From Evernia prunastri (taxonomy: Eukaryota; Ascomycota; Lecanoromycetes; Lecanorales; Parmeliaceae): a DNA stretch of 64,000 nt. Numbering within the stretch: the stretch's first letter is position 1; every line of letters starts with the position of its first letter. Below are positions 11,501 through 22,256 of the stretch, one piece after another. A model generated the notes under the pieces. The model had not been told where the DNA came from and did no database searches. It worked only from the letters and a program-made list of their open reading frames with translations. The position numbers and the translations under genes are program-made. The stretch spans positions 1 to 64,000 of the forward strand of contig NKYR01000152.1 in assembly GCA_003184365.1 (NCBI GenBank), written 5' to 3'.

Positions 11501-12361
11501 TCCTCCTTCAAATTTTGACTGACTTTGACAACTTTGCAGAAAAATCTTTACTTATCTATATCTATCTCCATCGATAATCATTATCAAATAATCACTGTCT
11601 ATTAGATATATCTATTATTATCATCGACGCGATATATTAATTCAATCTATCGTCGAGACTAACTAGTTATTTCGTTCAATATATCTCGTCGTCGTCGAAT
11701 CTCGTCGTCGTACGGAGAAGTTTCGTCGATATTATTCTCTCCAGACGTTATATCAACGCGTACGATCTTATCGTTACGTCTAGAACTACGTTCTACAATA
11801 TAAAGCTCAAAATTAAAAGTCTATTAAAAGTCTTAGTCGTGACAGGATATCGAAGCATTGAAAAAAAAAAAAAAAAAAAAAAAAGGTTTGAAAGCCTGTT
11901 TTTGAAGTATATTAGCTGGGTCTTAATAGAGTAGATATGTTTCAGAGTATTTGAATATTAAATTATATATGCATTAAGCTTAATTTTATACATCAATAAG
12001 GTTTTCAGACTGCTCTGAATGATTATTTAATTATTTTCAATATAAGAGTTTTTAGATATCAGAGAGAATTGAACTCACAGCCTTACTAGTGAATTTGAAT
12101 TATATAATATTATTTATGTCGCTGCACCGCAGGGCCTAAATAGTTATCGCGATCTATTCTAACATATATACTTCAATGATCTGCTTTAAGCTTTCAGAGT
12201 ACACATAACAGATTATTCAGCAGGGACATCTACTATATAGACTACTACTTCTACTACTACTACTTTGCAGCTATGCTATTATAGAACTGACTATCATGAT
12301 ATTATATAGTGTAAGGCCATTTGATTCTATGGTAGCTATTTGGTGGCCTACATTTGGTTGC

Positions 12362-12407
<46 letters not shown>

Positions 12408-12835
12408 AAGACATTGGTCATTATGGAACATCGTACCGATCCCATTCTAGTGGCCTTTCCACCTTTCTAGTACGCTTTCTTGACACCCTGGAGTCTTGGT
12501 GTTGAGCTTACGGCGTACAGTAAATAGCTTCCTATCCTCGACGACTGGAACCTTTACTGCGCACGGATTGAACAATCTGAAAGGGTCGAGGAGCTGTGTC
12601 TCGACCACTTTCAAGCAGTGCGCACTTTGGCTTGCCAGTGCAACGGGACAACAACAATCCACCTCCACGATCTGAAGTGAGAGTCCCCAAACACGCTCAA
12701 CAATCGCCAACCTTCCAGTCTTCGAACGCCAAGCTTCTCGCAACTCACTATTCCCCAAGTAAGGCCTCCTTCCACTCTTTCGCTCAATCGGTCTACGCAC
12801 ACTGACTTCTTTGGGCTCCGCAGCATCTAACGACA

Positions 12836-13728
12836 ATGGCCGGACGGTACATTCCCCCTCACATGCGGGGGTCACCCGGCTCATCCTCAGCCGAAGTTCC
12901 CAATGCGAAGGTCGAGCGTAAGCCTCAGGATGGCTACACCCTCGAGGAAATTAGCAACCAATACTCCTACGATAACAAAAAGAGGCTGGGGACTCTGAAC
13001 CGCATTTCTCAAATTGTCGAAGAAGAGGAAAGATTCACCCTCGGTTTCGTGATTGTTTTCAAGGATCAGCATCCAAGATGGCCGCCTAAGATCTTCTGCA
13101 AAACGAACCTGTTCTTGCTACCGAAGACGGATACCCTTCCAAGTATGTACAATTCATGAGGTGGTAAACCTTACACTTGCCCCACCATGCGCCACAAGGC
13201 CCCAAGAACCTTTCCCAGAGGCCAACTGTGCCTTCTGACCTTCAATATCTGTCGCTTTACTCGGCCTGTTTAGGCGAACAAGAAGATGCTAATCCCTGGG
13301 TAGGTGGCCCAATCACCGTCTTCACTGAAATCTCCAACCGCCGCACCTCCGAGAATCATAAGGTTCCTGAACAGAGATTCCTCTACGCAGGCGCACATAC
13401 TATTACGCGGATCCAATACCTCATGTCCCGCACTCCTCTACTGATCAAGATGCTGGAGAGCAAATTCACGGGGCCTAAAAACGAGCGATCGGAAGAGGCG
13501 TGGAACAAGAGCTTGAATATGAAGTGGGCCATTGTCGATCTTAACAAATTGGAGGAAGACGATCAGAAGGGCAATCCTATGGAGCCGTTGAAAGAGATCA
13601 AGATGAAAAGTGTTAGCGAGATGTTGGAAGAGATGCGATTGAACGAGAGTAATCGGGGAAAGGAGAATGAAAGAACAGGTGGTAGAGATGATGGCGAGGA
13701 TATCCTTCACGGGGATGAGGATCGATGA
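12836..13728 (+). CDS. Conserved fungal hypothetical protein, 278 aa
   Basis: Two exons, 12836-13142 and 13199-13728, join across a 56-bp GT-AG intron (donor gtatgt) that restores the frame. The start is the ATG in ctaacgacaATGGCC. The N-terminus MAGRYIPPHMRGSP is a short basic, proline-rich opening seen in many unrelated fungal RNA-associated proteins. The middle (about residues 125-195) looks globular, with an aromatic/glycine stretch followed by IQYLMSRTPLLIKMLESKF. The C-terminus is highly charged and probably disordered. The layout resembles a small family of Pezizomycotina proteins without known function. I cannot assign a role. It is the first intact gene after the AT-rich block. Confidence 0.7.
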
Positions 13729-14308
13729 GTTGGCATTCGAACGCGAATATTGCAACTGCACAAGCCGTGACACGGGTCGAAAATATAAAGTCTCTACGCT
13801 TGAGGTAGGCAGTCGCTCTGCGGCCAAGCATCGTGTCACGCGTCTCTGCTAACGGTACGAAGCACAGGCACAGCCTTGCAGCCAGAGCTGAGCGAATGCA
13901 TCTGCTCGATGCAAATCTATTCCTTTCCTGAAGCACGACTTAAAGCAGGACTTGAAGGCTTCGGTAGCAAGACTATCAGCGGCACGCGACACCTCTCTTT
14001 AGCGAGCGTATGTGTATTAAGAGATATACACAACATTGAAACCCCATCAAATCACCAGCATCTCAAGCCGCTGCGCCTCCATGGAACAGCATGCCCATTT
14101 TCCCCGCGGAGATGCTCGGCCACTGACGTAACTGACAAGCAACCCAGCCAGCTCATCAAATCCTCAACTCCCAGCATATCCTCCCCCAACCAAACAGCCA
14201 TCCCATCCCATCCCATCCACCTTCCCCTTCTCCAACCCTTGCTCACTATTCACCCCCCACCATCAATCCACCCCTCCAGTCCACCCAACCCATCAACCCC
14301 CCAAAAAA

Positions 14309-15592
14309 ATGCCCCTCTACGAAATCGAGCATGCAACCCCCCTCACCCCCGCGCAAAAGGACGACCTCGCCCGCTCCATCACGCGGATCCACGCCCACCT
14401 CTTCACCACGCCGTCGCTGTTCGTCAACGTGCGCTTCACGGACACGGCGGGGCGGGACGTGTATGTTGGCGGGAAAAAGGTACATTGTTTCTGTTCTTTC
14501 TGATTACGGAAAGGGAGAGTTGTTTAATGTGTGTTTGTACTGTCTGTCTGTCTGTACTGCCTGGACGAAGAGCGATCCTGTCCCCTGCCCGATTCGCTTC
14601 AATTCAATTCGACTTAAAACAATCTCCTTCAACTCAATCCACACGCCCCCCCCCCTACCCTCCCAACTTCCCCCCCCTCTCCCCCCTCTTCCACCCCCCT
14701 ACTCCCCTCTCTCCCCTCTCTCCCCTCTCTCCCCTCTCTTCCCTTCCCCAACCCCCTTTCTCTCTCCCTCTCCTCTCCTCCCCCCCCCTTCTCAAACCAA
14801 CACCAACTAACCCCTCCCCCCCCTTTCCCCCAACGCAGAAAAGCACCAACCTGATCCTCGCGCACGTCCGTCCCGGCGGCGGCCGCTCCGCCGCGCAATT
14901 CGACCTGCTCTGCGCTCAGATCGCCGAAGCGTGGGACTGCGTCGTCGAGTGCTCTTCACCCGCCGCCGACTCTTCCCACGACTCTTCATCCGCCGACCCT
15001 TCCGCTTCAAAAGGCGGTTCGGAACTCCGGTCCATTTTCGTTTTGGGCACGATCGTCGCGGGGAGGGAGGCTGGGTTCGCGCTGCCGGGGGTGAGTTTCT
15101 TGTTTCTTGTTTTCTTTCTTCTTTCTTCCTTTTTCGATTCCTTTCTGTCGTTTTTGAACTGGACCTCTCCCTCTCCCTCTCCCTCTCCCCATCCCCATCC
15201 CCATCCCTGTACACACCCATCATCGCTCAGCAAGCGCTAACCCCAGCACCCTGCGTGTGNNNNNNNNNNGAGTTTCTTGTTTCTTGTTTTCTTTCTTCTT
15301 TCTTCCTTTTTCGATTCCTTTCTGTCGTTTTTGAACTGGACCTCTCCCTCTCCCTCTCCCTCTCCCTCTCCCTCTCCCCATCCCCATCCCCATCCCTGTA
15401 CACACCCATCATCGCTCAGCAAGCGCTAACCCCAGCACCCTGCGTGTGCACGTGTCACAACAGGCAGGCGAGGACAAAACATGGCTGAAGGAGCACCTGG
15501 GGGAATTCGAACGGAGAGCCGAGGGCGGGGATGGGGATTGCAAGGACGTGGTGGAGGAGGTGAGGACGAGGGGGGATTTGAGGGACGATTAG
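14309..15592 (+). CDS. Tautomerase-superfamily protein (oxalocrotonate tautomerase / cis-CaaD-like), 183 aa
   Basis: Three exons, 14309-14479, 14839-15090 and 15464-15592, all splice in phase 0. The mature protein would start with Pro1 after Met removal (MPLYEIEHATPLT); this N-terminal proline is the catalytic base of the tautomerase superfamily. The first about 55 residues match the fungal putative oxalocrotonate tautomerase group (Pfam PF14832): PLTPAQKDDLARSITRIH, then a strand with VNVRFTD. Such enzymes act on small unsaturated or halogenated acids; the substrate here is unknown. The introns are long for this window (359 and about 373 bp) and rich in CT-type microsatellites. The second contains a 10-N gap at 15260-15269 with the same sequence on both sides. 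The last exon gives a charged tail ending RTRGDLRDD. Confidence 0.75.
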
Positions 15593-15887
15593 GGCTGTGG
15601 GCTGTGAAGGGGGTGGATTGCGGGCCTTTTTGAGGGGGTTAAGGGGGGAGGTTACGAGGGGTGGTATTGGAAGGAGAGAAGGAGGGAGGGGAGGCATTCA
15701 GGCAAATGGTATCTAAAGAAGATCAGATGATTTGTTCATTTGGGGGTACATCCTTTGTCCCATACGTGAAAGATTCATTAGCATATCTCATCATTTGCAA
15801 CCCAGTTGCCTTCGCTTTGGTAATATATACTATATACGTGCTTTAGAAATGCGCACAGCCCATTTCAATGCACCATGACCTTGGGGA

Positions 15888-17314
15888 TTATACCGTTTCT
15901 CTAACATTCTCCCCGCGCAGCTCTTCCGAGCTGTCCTCGTCGCCCCAACTACTACCCCTCACCCCGCTGCTCCTCCGGGTGGTCGTCTCCCGCACGCCGT
16001 CGTCATCAATGGGCAACCGGCCACGGGAGTTGCCGCCGAAGCGTCGGAAGAGGTTAGAGAAGAGGATCCCGCACGCGGCGCGCGAGGTCGTGATGTAGAT
16101 GACCGAGTTCCAGAAGCCCATGAGGGAAAGGACGATGCCGGCGGCGTAGGCGTAGGGCACGGATATCTCCTCGGGGTAGATGAGGGAGTAGACGCGGTTG
16201 ATGGAGGAGGGCACCCAGGTGACGAGCAGGGAGACGAAGAACAGGGAAGCTACCTTTGTGTAACCGAAGGCCGCCTTGTTGGCTTCCACGGCTGCCCTGT
16301 TCTTCTTCTGTTGCTTGTATTCGGTGCTCGTGTGGTACGGCATCGAGGGTCGAGGCGTTGCTGAGATTTTGACGTTGTATTTTTGGTAGCTGCCGCGAGA
16401 ACCGTCACTAGGGTTGCCGTTTTGGCGGTCGGAAGGGCGAATGAAGGCGTCGCCCGTGTTTTCGAGAGGGAGGCTAGCGAGGTCACTAGTCACTTGATAA
16501 TCCGTGGTTTTGAAGGCATAATTGTGTTCGTCTGAGGGAATGTTGAACGCTCGTAGTTGGTGACGCTTTTTAAAGATCTCGCGCCCAGCCATGATGTAAA
16601 TTGCAAAGGAGGCGATAATGCAGACCCTGTGAAGATATCAGCAACTGCACGCGATTCGAGCAGGTTTCGTTTCATCTACGTACCATGCTGGACCGTAGCA
16701 CACAGCGATACGCAAGAAATCCCAGTCATGGGCTAACCAGCACCACAACTGACGGTCACTGTCAGCTTACACTCGTGTCTAGCCTTGAGCCGGACCTCTT
16801 ACCACCGCTGGGCCATATATCTTGCCTCTGTCTTTGGTTTCCACGAAGATGAAAACGAAGGCGATGACAAATGGGGCCCCGTAGGCCATCAAGTGATATT
16901 TCCACTCGAGCGCTTTAAGTTGCTGGGCATTGTACTTCTTGAACAAGGTCAAGTAAACATTGATTGCCATGGCCAGATTCCAAAGGGCGTCGGCAGGGAC
17001 AAACCTACAGTACGTTAGCCAATGCATTGGACCACAGCACGGACACAGCTTTACATCTGAATGAGGAAGCCTTGGAACTGGCAGAGATGTGAATTGGCAC
17101 CGGCGCGGATGGGGGACTCTGACATCAGAGTGCCGATATTGCACAGAGTGTTCCCCCATGATGCGTAGAAGACAAGCCGATTGATCGGTTTGCGGAAGTT
17201 GGGCGAGGAGACGAAGGTGACAAAGATGAAGATTGTGCCGATGAGGGAGAAGCAGGAGGCAACTCGTTCGGTGGTCTCGAGGGCTCTGGATTCGCCAGCG
17301 GTCAAGGAGGCCAT
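15888..17314 (-). CDS. cAMP-receptor-like G-protein-coupled receptor, 421 aa
   Basis: Four exons on the minus strand: 17314-17055, 17004-16803, 16748-16684 and 16626-15888. Introns are 50, 54 and 57 bp, and every junction keeps the frame. Hydrophobic segments fit seven transmembrane helices: a first pair near residues 15-60, two more around the NLAMAINVYLTLF and FVIAFVFIFVE segments, one after the short third exon (VCIIASFAIYIM), then a long basic loop and the last two (VASLFFVSLLVTWVPSSINR and AAGIVLSLMGFWNSVIYI). The pattern fits the Dictyostelium cAR / Git3-type receptors, which fungi carry as nutrient or carbon sensors upstream of cAMP-PKA. The long third cytoplasmic loop (about residues 195-295) and serine-rich tail are likely G-protein and phosphorylation regions. 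The ligand is unknown. Confidence 0.85.
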
Positions 17315-20300
17315 GGTTGGCTGGGGTGCAGAGAGGGACTCAAAGAGCGTTGAATGCTCCTATTCCCCGAAAAGCACAGCATATATAGGAGCGCAATGAC
17401 AATGGTTGCGGCAGGAATGAGGAGGGGTAGAGCGGGAGAGCAGGAGAGGGAGGGCAATGTGATCAAATCTCCGTGAATTGAGAAGGGATGCTGTTGAGGG
17501 AGAAAGTGGTTTGGGGAGAAACTGATCGACGTGCGGGAGGCATGGGATAGGACTTGGGGTGAAGAAGCAGGATTGGATGAATGGGGTGAAGTGGAGATGC
17601 ATGAGATTATGTATAAGCAGTGGCTACGGTGACTTACCTGCATGAGTATAGAGTAGTATGTGAAGTAAATAGAATGTACACTCCTTTGGCCGTGCTTATT
17701 TGTGGTAATGGTTATTTAGGTGGTGAATGAGCGAATGAGATGGATTGATGTGATGGTGGGGGCGGCTGCCAGCATCGCCCAAGCCCCGGCCGTCTGCGGG
17801 CCAAAGTGACCTTGGTCTATTTGTCCAGAGGCAGTGCTGGAAAGAGCGAAGCATTCGGGTAAGCACATTAATATTGAATGAAGCATTCGGGTAAGCACGT
17901 CAAAATAGACATGCGGTCGAATCATGAATGGGCAACGAAGTAGAGTACTATGTTATTTTAATGTTCTTATGGTGTTTATTTTTGTTAGTTTTTATTAGTG
18001 ATTACCTATAATTCTTTTTTATTATTGTCTTTTTTATTATTATTATTATTATTATTATTCTTATCAAATAATTGATGGAACATGCAGTGTACATGGAATG
18101 ATTATCATGCAGAGTACCTCTGGAAAGAGGAAGGTTGTGAGCCGGGAGATCGTCGAGATTGGCAGAGCTTGTTTTCTTTCTTTCTTTCCTTACCTTACAA
18201 GTTACCTAAGGCCTTAACTTAAGGTGACTGGTAAGTTATTTTCTCTGGCGCATGACCGCAGATACTCTGAGCTAAGGTACTTATTAATATACAACTTACT
18301 TACACACACATCTCACTTCCTCTTCCCCTTTCAAACTTCATCCCATAGTCATTCGAACCATCTATTTCTCCCTCCACAATCAATCTAGATTTTGTCGGCT
18401 TGGAGTCTGCTCATATTCTTACTGGCTGTAACGCAGGGCTGATGATCGCGTCATCCTCGCTTTGTAAGATCGCGCATATGATGGCGCAGGATCTCTTGAC
18501 TTTTCTAGTAGAAATAACCGGTGACGACTGTTCAAATCAAAATCCCAAAATGCCTTCGGTGACAGCGTGCGCATGTGCGCCTTTTTGGCTTTTCAATTTA
18601 TGCACCTCGGAAGATTAAAAAGATCTCCTCACCCCTAAATTGATACCTCAGCAAACGTAGGTATCTCGTTACGCCTTTCCCACCGGCGGCGAGCATTACG
18701 AATGGCTAGAATGCATTATTACCATTCGAAACTCTGACATGCCTTGTATATTCCAATTACAGAGACGTGGTTTGGGGCATTTCCACATCAGAAGAAGGAC
18801 GCGTTCAGCAGTTGTTCTTGGTCTTCAATGTCGTCAAAATAATTTAAGTGTAATTTATTTCCGTAGCATCTGAGTCGGAATCTGAGTCAGCCCCCACAAA
18901 ATTGTTTCTGGGTTCTATTCTTCTAGCCTCAGCCGTATGGAACCGTAAGCATGTCAATAACGGCCGCTTACGTCGGCCTATTCGTAAAATAGAAGCTCGC
19001 GAAGATTTTGCTCCTCCAAGTGTCGCCATGCATTTGCACACATTTTATCTTCATTCTGTCCTCGCATCATCATACGTCCTGTTTGGGAACGGTAATATTG
19101 ACTTGAACGAATATATGCACCCCTTCTTCGAGCCGGCAATGCACCCCACTGCCGGTAGCCGAGCTGGTGAGGATACTTTGCGTAGCGGCGGCATTGAGGG
19201 GTGGAGCTGCCGATCTTGGATAGTCAGGAACATACAGGTTTTTAGCCTTCGAAAGAGAGCTATTGGCAACGCGACAAACATACCCAGATACACTCACATT
19301 GATTGTAGAGTCAACAACATGTACTGAAATCCGTGATCATTCGAGTCAAGGTCTGGGCACGAAAATGAGAGCGTGGATAGGGTAAGACAGAACAACTTTG
19401 TAGCGATAACAACCTTGGTCATTTGGAAAGAAGCAATAGGGACCTACATTACCCTGCAGTGTTCGGTGCGAAGCCGAGATACTGGATCTGCCGTGGATTC
19501 CGGCCGGTGGTGAAGGAAAAGGGAGTCGTATTTGAGCAGATTTTTCGTACGATAAAGGTCAAGCTTGGGTTAGCACACGGGATGCGGACTCGGAGATTGA
19601 CTCACAGGTAATTCTGTGTATTGAGATGTATTGGTGCAGGACCGCGGATATCCGATCGGTTAGCAAGTTCTCCGTGTGAAAGAAGTCATCAAAGCAGTTG
19701 ACTTCGTGCAGCTATTTCTGCGTTGCTATTTTATTCTCGACGCCTGCACCCTCGACGTGACCGCTGGCTTTCCTGAACATCTAGCCTTCGAAGGGACGCG
19801 CAGGCGACTCCAAAAGGGCTTGTAAACCTAGCATGACGCTTCGGTCAACCAATGGCCATTCTGGTATTGCAAATCCATTCTCCGAGACTTTCGAACGTTC
19901 GCTGTAGCCAGCCTTTGACGGGGATCGACATCAGCGATCTGATGTCACCGAGCAATGTTTCTTTTACATGAAAGTAGAACTTGTCCATGTACAAATGTGC
20001 TTTGCTTGACCGCAGTGAGCATGATCTGATTGGACGATTGGATGTCTCTGTGATCTGAGTCCAGGCGGCTACCGAAACTTGTTGAAACTGGACATTTATG
20101 AAACTCCACGGATCAATGTTTTGCCGAGCGGCTGATGATCGAGGACAAGATCACGCATTTTGATCCCAATCCCTCTACGTTCGTTCCTCTTCCATCCTAT
20201 ACCACCTGTACCTACGTTGTCGGCAGTCCCATATCGCTCGTTCCTCCTTCGACTGCTGGGTTTGCAGACTAAAAGACCCAGCAGTAACGCTGCAGACTGA

Positions 20301-20529
20301 TGACTCCGCACCCCGCTCGAATCCATTCATTCAGAAGTCGCCTTTGCGGGACCTTATTGGCTGCCTTGCCACTACTGATCCTACAATCTCACACACTCTT
20401 CGAGCTTCAAAACACATGAAATAAGCCAGCTAAGCGGGGCACCTGTGTCGCAGGGTACGCCCACCTTCCCGGACTCGTTGGGACAAGCCTACAGCTTTCC
20501 ACAGTAGTTTCGAAGTCAACTCGGGCGAG
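17315..20529. other. 3.2-kb intergenic region, no supported gene
   Basis: The stretch between the divergently transcribed GPCR and the MAP kinase kinase holds short open frames without recognisable domains. It contains a TTA/ATT microsatellite near 18035-18058 and a 35-bp imperfect direct duplication near 17848-17898. A minus-strand 47-codon frame near 19850-19990 reads coherently (starting MDKFYFHVKETLL) but has no visible neighbours to splice to, so it may be a gene relic. The promoters of both flanking genes should lie here. Confidence 0.5.
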
Positions 20530-22256
20530 ATGAACGAAGAATATGGGAGGAGTAATTCCGGGGATCTTTCGTCCTCGCCCGCACCTCCTTTACTGAGACC
20601 ACTCATCCCAGGCAACAGAAGCAATGGAGGGCCGCGGACCCCCCGGCTTGGGCTTGCTATACCCCCTTCTCCAAGTCAGAAGCCTGTATCCAACAACGAC
20701 TCTGTACCTAACCTGCCTCCACTCGCCTCCATTCAGCGACCCTCTGCTCGACCAGCGCCACCACAATTAAGACTAGCTACACCAATGGGAAGCAATACTA
20801 CACCACAAGAAGGACACTCTATGGCGAATGGCCGGCCACCACCGCAACCGCTTCCAGCCAGTGGGGTAAGTGACAGTAGTGGGCATTCAAGATCGGATAG
20901 CTTTACGATGCTGGATGGCAAGAATAGTAATCCTACATCAGCTTCGTCGTCCGGCTTCTCGGCTCTATCATACCCTACAGGCACACATCGACACCTAAGC
21001 GGGACCCCAGATCCAGCTTCTGCAATAAGCTCGGTCTACTCGGAAGTAGGAGGAGCGGCTATGGAAAGAGAGGGGAGCAACCATATACTACCGGATTTGG
21101 AGAAATTGAGCTTGGAGAAGGGAAGGAACTTCGATGTGGAGGATCTTGACGATGATGGCTGGAGAGCAGCGAGTGAGCAGAAGAAGATAACCGAGATTGG
21201 AAGCTTGGGAGAAGGAGCTGGCGGTGCTGTTACGCGGTGCAAGCTCGTCGGCGGGAAGACTGAGTTCGCATTGAAGGTAGAGTCAGCATTGGTTTCTCCA
21301 GATTTGACTTACTTATGAACCTGCAGATAATTACCACAGACCCCAATCCAGATGTGAAGAAGCAGATAGTACGAGAGCTAGCCTTCAACAAGGACTGCTC
21401 TTCAGAGCATATCTGTCAATATTACGGGGCGTTCATGGACGATTCTAGCGGCACGATATCAATTGCCATGGAGTACTGCGAAGGGGGAAGTCTCGACGGT
21501 GTCTACCGTGAGGTCAAGAAACTTGGAGGCAGGACCGGGGAGAAAGTACTTGGGAAAGTAGCGGAAGGCGTCCTGAACGGCTTGACATATCTACACGGCC
21601 GCAAGATCATACATAGAGGTACTGATGTTACCGTTGCATTCCTCCTCGTCTTTACTAACATAACCTTAGACATTAAACCTTCCAACATTCTCCTGACCCG
21701 TTCCGGTCAAGTCCGCCTTTGCGACTTTGGCGTTAGCGGCGAGTTTGGCACCAAAGGAGACGCCAACACCTTCATCGGCACCTCGTACTACATGGCCCCT
21801 GAGCGCATCACCGGCAAATCCTACACCATCACCTCGGACGTCTGGTCCCTCGGAGTCACCCTTCTGGAAGTGGCTCAACACCGCTTTCCATTCCCGGCCG
21901 ATGGCACGGAGATGCAACCAAAGGCGGGTTTGATTGATTTGCTTACTTACATAGTGAGGCAGTCGATCCCCAAGTTGAAGGATGAAGAGGAGAATGGGAT
22001 CAAATGGAGTGAGAATTTCAAATATTTCATTGAGTGCTGGTACGTACTCCGCCTTGCGCATCTTCCCTTAGCTTTCAATGTAATAAAAAGTTGGCAATCA
22101 TGAAGCGGATATTAATGGTGGCGCAGCTTGGAAAAGGAACCATCACGAAGAGCAACGCCATGGCGCATGCTCGAACATCCCTGGATGGTGGAAATGCATA
22201 GCAAGAAAGTCAACATGGAGCATTTCTTGCGACAGGTTTGGGACTGGAAGGATTGA
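20530..22256 (+). CDS. MKK1: MAP kinase kinase of the cell-wall integrity pathway, 512 aa
   Basis: Four exons: 20530-21276, 21327-21618, 21670-22039 and 22127-22256; introns are 50, 51 and 87 bp. The first about 225 residues are a Ser/Pro-rich disordered region. The kinase domain follows: glycine-rich loop GSLGEGAGGAV, ATP-binding lysine in EFALK, catalytic loop HRDIKPSN, DFGVSG, activation segment ending TFIGTSYYMAPERI, and the typical TSDVWSLG. The insert HRFPFPADGTEM and the WDWKD-type end are characteristic of Mkk1/Mkk2 orthologues, which phosphorylate the Slt2/Mpk1 MAP kinase downstream of Pkc1 and Bck1 in response to wall stress. Intron 2 splits the HRD aspartate codon. All key catalytic residues are present, so the protein should be active. 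Confidence 0.93.

Larger units (their letters stand above)
1..12400. repeat. AT-rich, RIP-like transposon graveyard
   Basis: This block is strongly AT-biased, with many TA-rich runs, and is broken by short GC-normal islands, most of which coincide with LTRs or LTR-element ends. Open frames are short and lysine, isoleucine or asparagine rich, which is what C-to-T mutation does to coding repeats. This matches repeat-induced point mutation (RIP), known in Pezizomycotina. I found no intact gene. Single Ns at 3402, 4183, 5371, 6672 and 7709 mark joins. From about 8,820 to 12,400 I see only degraded sequence without a recognisable family, plus poly-A runs at 11861-11884 and 12364-12403. The switch to normal composition near 12,420 is sharp. 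Confidence 0.85.

Noticed and set aside
13876..15240. Long plus-strand frame of about 450 codons across the tautomerase gene
   Set aside because: It reads through the 5' region and the CT-rich intron of the tautomerase in one frame; low-complexity Pro/Ser runs come from the pyrimidine repeats. Only its part over exon 2 is real.
18902..19327. 141-codon plus-strand frame upstream of MKK1
   Set aside because: No ATG at its start, no domain and no coding-like composition.
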